From: Arsenicicoccus bolidensis DSM 15745
Lineage (GTDB): Bacteria > Actinomycetota > Actinomycetes > Actinomycetales > Dermatophilaceae
Length of the DNA stretch: 64,000 bases
Direction of reading: 5' to 3'
Assembly (NCBI RefSeq): GCF_000426385.1
Contig: NZ_AUFG01000012.1
Location: 39,576-103,575 of the forward strand
Shown: one piece after another, positions 59,079 through 64,000 of the stretch
Layout of the letters: the number at the start of each line of letters is the position of its first letter
How positions within the stretch are numbered: the stretch's first letter is position 1
The notes under the pieces: model-generated
Databases searched by the model: none
Seen by the model: the letters and a program-made list of their open reading frames with translations, nothing else
What the model was told of the DNA's origin: nothing
Program-made: the position numbers and the translations under genes

Positions 59079-60399
59079 CTGCGTGACCGATCTCCACGGC
59101 GGGTTCGACGTTGGCGGCCGACACGGCAGCCACGGTGTGCGGGTCCAGGTCGAAGAGCCGGTGCAGCGCCTCGGCGTAGCTGCCGGTCACGTCCTTGTCG
59201 GCCATCTCCTTCACCCGCACGGTGGGAGTGTGCAGGATCTTCTCGACCACGCGGTGGACCGTCAGGGCGACCTGCTTGCGGGTGGCCTCGTCCATGTCCG
59301 GGGTGCGGGTGTCGAGTCGCTCGAGCTCGGCATCGACGACCGAGCGGGCGCGCGAGCGCAGCGCCGTCAGCGTCGGGGCCACCGCCTGGACGCGGCGAGC
59401 CGCGAGGTATGCCGCGACCTCCTCCACGACCAGGTCGCGCACCTGCTGGACCTGGGCGGGGACCATGCCGTCGCGCGCCATGAGCTCGCCGAGGCGGGAG
59501 AGGCCCACGACCTGCACGCCCTCGACCTCGCTCACGGCTGGGTCGACGTCGAGGGGCAGGGCCAGGTCGACGTAGGCCTGCGGGCGGTGGTGGCGGGCGG
59601 CGGCGACCTGCTCGGCCAGCTCCCGGCCGACGATGCGACCGGACGCGCCCGTGCAGGTCACGACCACGTCCGCGGAGGCGAGCGCCTCCACGCGCTCGGC
59701 CCAGGGGACGGTGCGCGCGGCATACGCGCGGGCCAGGTGCTCGGCCTTGGCCTGGGTGCGGTTGGCGATGATCACCTCGGCGGCCCCGGACCGCGTGAGC
59801 GTGGCGACGGACAGGGCGCTCATGGCCCCGGCACCGATGACGAGCACGGACCGCTCGGTCAGCGGACCGACGTGTCGCTCGGCCTCCTCCAGCCCGGCGC
59901 TGACCAGCGACAGGGACACGTCGTCGAGCTCGGTCTCGGTGTGGGCGCGCTTGCCGACGCGCAGGGCCCGCTGGAACAACGCGTTGAGCTCGGGCCCGAC
60001 CTCCTCGCGCGACTGGGCCGCGCGCAGGGCCGAGCGCATCTGGCCGAGGATCTGGCTCTCGCCGATCGCCATGGAGTCCAGGCCGCAGGCCACCGAGAAG
60101 GCGTGGGAGACCGCCCGGTCCTCGTGGTGGACGTAGAGGTGATCGCGCAGCACCAGGGCGTCGACCTCGGTCACGTCGGCGATCGCCTGGCCGATCTCGC
60201 CCACCCCGCCGTGGAAGGTGAGCACGTCGGCGTAGACCTCGGTGCGGTTGCAGGTCGTCACGACGAGCGCCTCCCGCACCTGCTGGCTCGTCGCGAGGAC
60301 GGACCGCAGGGTCTGGGCACGGTCGTCGCCGAGCGTCGTGCGCTCGAGCAGGTCGATGGGGGCGCTGCGGTGAGACAGGCCGATGACGAGCAGGGTCAC
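59071..60399 (-). CDS. hemA: glutamyl-tRNA reductase
   Basis: This 442-residue enzyme starts tetrapyrrole synthesis by reducing glutamyl-tRNA to glutamate-1-semialdehyde. The catalytic Cys is in ALVVTTCNRTEVYA. Other blocks are GLDSMAIGESQILGQMRSAL, the NADPH site VLVIGAGAMSALSVATL, and a C-terminal dimerisation helix. The last 40 residues are an extension. GTG 60399 overlaps the rex stop (GTGA), so hemA is translated after rex. Confidence 0.96.
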   Translation of the reverse strand: MTLLVIGLSHRSAPIDLLERTTLGDDRAQTLRSVLATSQQVREALVVTTCNRTEVYADVLTFHGGVGEIGQAIADVTEVDALVLRDHLYVHHEDRAVSHAFSVACGLDSMAIGESQILGQMRSALRAAQSREEVGPELNALFQRALRVGKRAHTETELDDVSLSLVSAGLEEAERHVGPLTERSVLVIGAGAMSALSVATLTRSGAAEVIIANRTQAKAEHLARAYAARTVPWAERVEALASADVVVTCTGASGRIVGRELAEQVAAARHHRPQAYVDLALPLDVDPAVSEVEGVQVVGLSRLGELMARDGMVPAQVQQVRDLVVEEVAAYLAARRVQAVAPTLTALRSRARSVVDAELERLDTRTPDMDEATRKQVALTVHRVVEKILHTPTVRVKEMADKDVTGSYAEALHRLFDLDPHTVAAVSAANVEPAVEIGHADA

Positions 60400-61070
60400 G
60401 CGGGGGCACCTCCGAGGGCCGACGCGGGCGAGGTCCGCGAGCGGTGGGCGAGCAGACGAAGCTCGGACGACAGGTCGACGGCCCGCACGTCCGTGGTCGA
60501 CGGGACCTGCAGGGTCGTGGGGGCGAAGTTGAGGATGGCGCGGACGTCGGCGGCCACGAGCAGGTCCGCGACCTGCTGAGCGGCCGACGCGGGGGTCGCG
60601 ACCACGCCGATGACGCGGGAGCCGTGCCGGGAGACCGCGTCGGTGAGGTCGGTCACGTCCTGGACCACGAGGCCGAGCACGGAGCCGCCGACGACCTGTG
60701 GGTCGTGGTCGAAGAGCCCGACCACCTCGAAGCCGTCGCCGTCGAAGCCGCCGTGGGAGGCGAGGGCCTGGCCGAGCCGGCCCATCCCCACGATGACCAC
60801 CGGACGCACCTCGTCGCGGCCCAGGACCGACACGAGCTGGTCGCTCAGCACCGCGGTGTCGTAGCCGACGCCGCGCACGCCGAGCGAGCCGATCTGGGAC
60901 AGGTCCTTGCGCAGCATGGCCGAGCTGACGTGGGCGGAGGCGGCGAGCTCCTCGGAGGAGACGCTGCCCACCCCCCGCGCAGCGAGCGCGGCCACCGCCT
61001 CGAGATACAGGGGTAGCCGGAGCACGGTGGCGTCGGACAGCTCACGACGCTCGGCGACCTCGACCTTCAC
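60396..61070 (-). CDS. rex: redox-sensing transcriptional repressor Rex
   Basis: This 224-residue repressor binds DNA when NADH/NAD+ is low. The N-terminal winged helix (ATVLRLPLYLEAVAALAARG, SVSSEELAASAHVSSAMLRK DLSQIG region) is followed by the Rossmann domain VVIVGMGRLGQALASHGGF and DHDP. The start is GTG 61070. It heads the heme genes as in Streptomyces (rex-hemACD). I found no Rex operator before rex itself in this window; the one strong match is at 22343-22360. Confidence 0.95.
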   Translation of the reverse strand: MKVEVAERRELSDATVLRLPLYLEAVAALAARGVGSVSSEELAASAHVSSAMLRKDLSQIGSLGVRGVGYDTAVLSDQLVSVLGRDEVRPVVIVGMGRLGQALASHGGFDGDGFEVVGLFDHDPQVVGGSVLGLVVQDVTDLTDAVSRHGSRVIGVVATPASAAQQVADLLVAADVRAILNFAPTTLQVPSTTDVRAVDLSSELRLLAHRSRTSPASALGGAPA

Positions 61071-61170
61071 AGCCCCTGGGGCTCCCTTCTGCCCGCCCCG
61101 TCCGGCGGGTAGGCACCGTTGTCCAGGGTATGCCCCGGCCTGGCGGGCACCCAAAAGGACGGTGCGGCCG

Positions 61171-61422
61171 TCACCCGAGCGCCCGTCGCAGGCGTGCGGG
61201 ATCGACCCTCCAGTAGTCGTGCTGGCGCCCGTCGACGAAGACCACGGGGATCTGCTCGGCGTAGCGCTCCCGCAGGTCGGGGTCGTCGTCGATGGAGTAC
61301 TCCGCGACGCTCGCCCCGCTCTCCCCGGCGACCTCGTGGATCGTCGCGCGGGCGACGTCGCACAGGTGGCAGCCGGGGCGGCCGAGCAGGACGACGCGGG
61401 CGCTGGTGAGGTCGGTGTGCAC
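61171..61422 (-). CDS. glutaredoxin-like protein (DUF836-type)
   Basis: This 83-residue thioredoxin-fold protein has a CxxC redox motif in LLGRPGCHLCDVARATIHEV, the cis-Pro strand IPVVFVDGRQHDYWRVD and a short final helix. It matches the small glutaredoxin family that precedes rex in many Actinobacteria. GTG 61422 follows TAGAGT by 7 nt, suggesting a leaderless mRNA that may continue into rex and hemA. Confidence 0.88.
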   Translation of the reverse strand: MHTDLTSARVVLLGRPGCHLCDVARATIHEVAGESGASVAEYSIDDDPDLRERYAEQIPVVFVDGRQHDYWRVDPARLRRALG

Positions 61423-61429
61423 GGTGCCG

Positions 61430-61435
61430 ACTCTA
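61430..61435 (-). promoter_or_regulatory. -10 element TAGAGT, leaderless promoter of the glutaredoxin-rex-hem operon
   Basis: TAGAGT on the minus strand lies 7 nt before GTG 61422, with no ribosome site between. Confidence 0.5.
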
Positions 61436-61508
61436 CGGGTGCCGGTGCGCGCGGGGCGGACGCGCCGGCACGTTCCGGCCCGGCGCGCTCGTCCCTGGCA
61501 GGCGGCAT

Positions 61509-62309
61509 GTGCTGCAATGGGAGTCGCTCGGGCCAGGAGGACCTATCAAGACCATCGCGACGGCGCGGCATCGCGACACTCTCCTACGGGTGACCACGCG
61601 ACTCTCCGCCCTCCTCGGCGCCCACCCGCACGCGGGGGGCGCCGTGTCTGCGTCGGTCACCGTCGACCTGAGCCTGCTGTGGCTGGCGCTGTCGGACCCG
61701 CCGGGCGGATCCGGCACCGGGGGCGGGTCGTCCTCCGGTGGGAGCGGCCCGGACCCCGACGAGCTGGAGCGGGTGCGCGCCCTCGTGGTCCTCGCGCAGG
61801 GCGGCGACCAGGACGCGTTCGGGCAGCTCTACCAGCGCTACGTCCAGGTGGTCTACCGCTACATCTACGTGCGCGTGGGGTCGGTCCACACCGCCCAGGA
61901 CCTGACCAGCGAGACTTTCATCAAGGCGCTGCGCAACCTGTCGGGGTTCACCTGGCAGGGCAAGGACATCGCGGCGTGGTTCGTCACGATCGCCCGCAAC
62001 GTCGTCAACGACCACGCCAAGTCCTCGCGTTTCCGGCTCGAGGTGACCACCGAGGACATGCGGGACGCCGACACCGAGGTCGAGGCGCCCGAGGGCGAGG
62101 TGCTCCAGCGGATGCGCGACGAGCGGCTCCTGCAGGCCGTCGCCCAGCTGCGCCCCGAGCAGGCGGAGTGCGTGACGCTGCGCTTCGTCCAGGGGCTGTC
62201 CCTCGCCGAGACCGCCGAGGTCATGGGCAAGAAGGAGAACGCCGTCAAGCAGCTGCAGCTCCGGGCCGTGCGTGCGCTGCAGCGGGCGCTGGAGGGCGAA
62301 GACCTGTGA
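61509..62309 (+). CDS. ECF sigma factor (BldN-like)
   Basis: This sigma-70 family ECF factor has region 2 from about residue 90 (AQGGDQDAFGQLYQRYVQVVYRY, TAQDLTSETFIKALRNL) and region 4 from about 205 (LRPEQAECVTLRFVQGLSLAETAEVM, KQLQLRAVRALQRAL). The 85-residue N-terminal extension, including a Gly/Ser-rich link, recalls the pro-sequence of Streptomyces BldN. The start is uncertain: GTG 61509 is used, but GTG 61590 is in frame. The best ribosome site (AGGAGG, 61535-61540) precedes an in-frame ATC at 61545. The next gene encodes its likely anti-sigma factor. Confidence 0.87.
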   Translation: MLQWESLGPGGPIKTIATARHRDTLLRVTTRLSALLGAHPHAGGAVSASVTVDLSLLWLALSDPPGGSGTGGGSSSGGSGPDPDELERVRALVVLAQGGDQDAFGQLYQRYVQVVYRYIYVRVGSVHTAQDLTSETFIKALRNLSGFTWQGKDIAAWFVTIARNVVNDHAKSSRFRLEVTTEDMRDADTEVEAPEGEVLQRMRDERLLQAVAQLRPEQAECVTLRFVQGLSLAETAEVMGKKENAVKQLQLRAVRALQRALEGEDL

Positions 62310-62426
62310 CGGTTCCCGTAACCTACGGCCCGCTCGCTCGTTGAGCATGGCGGACCAGCACACCCAGACGCAGACGCAGTCCCATACGCAGAGCCAGACC
62401 CAGACACTGAGGAGAGGAGGGGTGCC

Positions 62427-64000
62427 ATGGTGAGCTTCATCGACGACTTCGTGTCCCGCGCTGACGCCGACGCCTTCGAAGCCATGCTCCAGGGCACGAC
62501 ACCACCCTCCCCCGCGATGTCCGACCTGCTGAGCCTGACCCAGCAGGTCGCTTCCGTGCCGATCCCCGGGCCCAACCCGTCGTTCGTCTCCGGACTGGCC
62601 GCCACCCTGCGCACCGAGGCGGCGGCGGTCGCGGCCTCCCCGCCGACGTCCGCCCCCGCGCCGGTCTCCCAGCCGTCCGTCCTCACGATCCACGGCACCT
62701 GGCCCAAGGTCCTCGCCGGCGCTGCCGCGGGCGTCGTCGTGGCCGGCACCGGCCTCGGCGTCGCGGCCCAGGGGGCTCTCCCCGGGGACGCGCTGTATGC
62801 CGTCCGCGGGGTCGTCGACGGCCTCGAGGTCCGTCTCGCGGGGTCCGACGGAGCCCAGGGCCGGACACTGCTGTCGCACGCCCGCGAGCACGTCGCCGAC
62901 GCGGGCGCCCTCGCCGATCGGACGCCGCAGGTCGCCGACGACATCCGCACGTCCTTGAGCGACGCGGCCGCGTCGGTCGAGTCCGGCCAGACCGAGCTGT
63001 TCGCGGCCTTCGACGACACGCGGGAGCCCGACCACCTGCGGGTCGTCCAGGAGTTCACGAGCTGGGTCCAGCCCCAGCTGCAGACGCTGCGGCAGAAGGT
63101 CCCGGCCGAGGCGCTGGGCGAGCTCGCCGCCCTGCAGAGCACCGTCGACAAGGGCTCCACCGAGCTGCGGGCCAAGCTCGTCGCGTGCGGCGAGTCCTGC
63201 TCGGGGATCGCCGTCCCGGCTCCGGGGCCGAGCGCCACCACGTCGCCCTCCTCGCCCGCTCCGTCGACCACGGCCCCGCCCTCGACGTCGCCCTCGCCGC
63301 CGAGCCCCTCGTCGCCCACCACGATCCCGCCGCTGCTCACCTCGCCCGGCGCCACGGTCACGGTGCCCGCGCCCAGCGTCCCCAGCACCCCTGGCCGCAC
63401 CACGCGGCCCCAGCGACCGACGACGGTGCCGGACGAGCCCCGACCGCGCCCCACCACGGACCCGACCCGGACCCGCACGCCTCGGCCCACCGCGCCCCGA
63501 CCGACCACCACGGACGCGGACCCCACGCCCACCCGCTCCACCTCGACGCCCACCCCGTCTGGGCCGAGGCCGTGCCCGCCCCGCCAGGTGTGGGTGCCGC
63601 TGCCCGGCACCGACCTGGGGACCTGCCCTCCGAGGCCCAAGGTCCCGACCGTCACGGCAACGATCGTCCTGCCGCCGGTCGTGGTGCCCCCGGTCGTGGT
63701 GCCCGATGCGCCTGATGTGACCGTGCCCGATGCGCCTGATGCACCCGACCTGCCCGTCGCTCCCGAGCCCGAGCCGACCGAGCCCGGGGCGCCCGAGCCG
63801 CCGGTGACCCCGACGACCACGCCGTCGGACGAGCCCACGACGCCGACCCCGACCGCCACCACGACCGAGCCCGTCCCGACGACGCCGGCTCCCACACCCA
63901 CCAGCACCACGACGGAGCCGACTCCCACGCAGACGACGCCGGCTCCCACACCCACCAGCTCCACGACGGAGCCGACTCCCACGCAGACGACTCCGGCTCC
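62427..64000 (+). CDS. DUF5667-type (RsbN-like) membrane anti-sigma factor with Pro/Thr-rich tail (3' end beyond window)
   Basis: An open frame from ATG 62427 (ribosome site GGAGAGGAGGGG) runs past the window end (524 codons, no stop). Residues 1-90 are cytoplasmic (FIDDFVSRADADAFEAML at the start). A membrane helix at about 94-115 (VLAGAAAGVVVAGTGLGVAA) comes next. The extracytoplasmic domain has the DUF5667 pattern GDALYAVRGVVDGLEVRLAG with helices to about 255 and two nearby Cys (ACGESCS). Beyond this is a very long Pro/Thr/Ser-rich tail with Arg-Pro runs and 54-bp tandem repeats. In Streptomyces the BldN partner RsbN has this layout without such a tail. Anti-sigma role is inferred from position. 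Confidence 0.82.
   Translation, partial: MVSFIDDFVSRADADAFEAMLQGTTPPSPAMSDLLSLTQQVASVPIPGPNPSFVSGLAATLRTEAAAVAASPPTSAPAPVSQPSVLTIHGTWPKVLAGAAAGVVVAGTGLGVAAQGALPGDALYAVRGVVDGLEVRLAGSDGAQGRTLLSHAREHVADAGALADRTPQVADDIRTSLSDAAASVESGQTELFAAFDDTREPDHLRVVQEFTSWVQPQLQTLRQKVPAEALGELAALQSTVDKGSTELRAKLVACGESCSGIAVPAPGPSATTSPSSPAPSTTAPPSTSPSPPSPSSPTTIPPLLTSPGATVTVPAPSVPSTPGRTTRPQRPTTVPDEPRPRPTTDPTRTRTPRPTAPRPTTTDADPTPTRSTSTPTPSGPRPCPPRQVWVPLPGTDLGTCPPRPKVPTVTATIVLPPVVVPPVVVPDAPDVTVPDAPDAPDLPVAPEPEPTEPGAPEPPVTPTTTPSDEPTTPTPTATTTEPVPTTPAPTPTSTTTEPTPTQTTPAPTPTSSTTEPTPTQTTPA
63882..64000. repeat. 54-bp tandem repeats in the anti-sigma tail
   Basis: Units begin at 63882, 63936 and 63990 and continue out of the window. 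Each encodes 18 residues (TPAPTPTS, T or S, TTEPTPTQT). The first two units differ by a codon (ACC to TCC). Confidence 0.85.

Noticed and set aside
58360..60579. 739-codon plus-strand open frame
   Set aside because: Antisense shadow of hemC and hemA with low-complexity composition.
61071..61170. Rex autoregulatory operator before rex
   Set aside because: Looked for TTGTGAA-N4-TTCACAA on both strands; the region has only TTGTCC and no second half.

Overview
The window is 64 kb of very GC-rich DNA (roughly 70% or more G+C by eye) from an actinobacterium. GTG starts are common, genes are packed with 1-8 nt stop/start overlaps, and the content is typical of Actinobacteria: a 14-gene nuo operon, a Rex-hemA-hemC-cobA/hemD-hemB-hemL block, ResB/ResC-type cytochrome c maturation, MenJ-like and MenG menaquinone enzymes, DUF4229, and a BldN-like sigma factor beside a DUF5667-type membrane protein. 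A Micrococcales member near Intrasporangiaceae is my best guess; this is inference, because no rRNA is present. I saw no tRNA, rRNA, insertion sequence, prophage or CRISPR array.

Layout. 1-3.7 kb: a truncated membrane protein, then a coupled FAD lactone oxidase and amino-acid deaminase/aldolase-like pair, each with one apparent frameshift. 3.7-20.8 kb (minus strand): long-chain polyprenyl diphosphate synthase and complete nuoN-nuoA. 20.9-22.2 kb: a MenJ-like reductase. 22.2-22.5 kb: a divergent control region with a near-perfect Rex operator, an overlapping DtxR/IdeR-type iron box and a 54-nt cytosine homopolymer. 22.5-25.9 kb: YdcF-like protein, acyl-CoA oxidase, menG. 26-29.5 kb: FemABX protein, alanine-racemase-fold protein and menF, translationally coupled. 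29.6-35.6 kb: YjbR-like protein, alpha/beta hydrolase, menD-menC, a small membrane protein, NUDIX hydrolase, menB. 35.6-42 kb: bacterioferritin and bfd behind tandem iron boxes, a Mn2+ (yybP-ykoY) riboswitch and TerC, a lytic transglycosylase-like protein, an SRPBCC protein, an atypical Nramp-family transporter and an SDR. 42.4-43.1 kb: VapBC. 43.2-46.7 kb: menE, a band-7 protein, menA. 46.8-61.4 kb (minus strand): selO, DUF4229, resC, resB, ccdA, resA, a phosphatase, hemL, marR, hemB, cobA/hemD, hemC, hemA, rex and a glutaredoxin. 61.5-64 kb: an ECF sigma factor and its putative anti-sigma factor, which runs off the window.

How it fits together. Most genes build one respiratory chain: menaquinone (ids, menA, B, C, D, E, F, G, menJ-like), complex I (nuo), heme (hemA, B, C, D, L) and the covalent heme-attachment apparatus of cytochrome c (ccdA, resA, resB, resC). 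Rex is encoded here, and its best operator match lies upstream of the menJ-like/nuo block, so NADH/NAD+ status probably tunes the block. Iron boxes and a manganese riboswitch add metal control. Eight genes share a TANNNT-N6/7-start arrangement that suggests leaderless transcripts.

The signals most worth a second look are the poly-C tract beside a promoter, the Rex/iron-box overlap, the Mn riboswitch with a visible alternative hairpin, the iron box on top of the bfd -10, and three very long perfect hairpins at convergent gene ends. Also notable are an alanine-racemase-fold protein without its usual catalytic tyrosine beside FemABX, and the sigma/anti-sigma pair with an expanding Pro-Thr tail. 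I found no clearly new multi-gene system.
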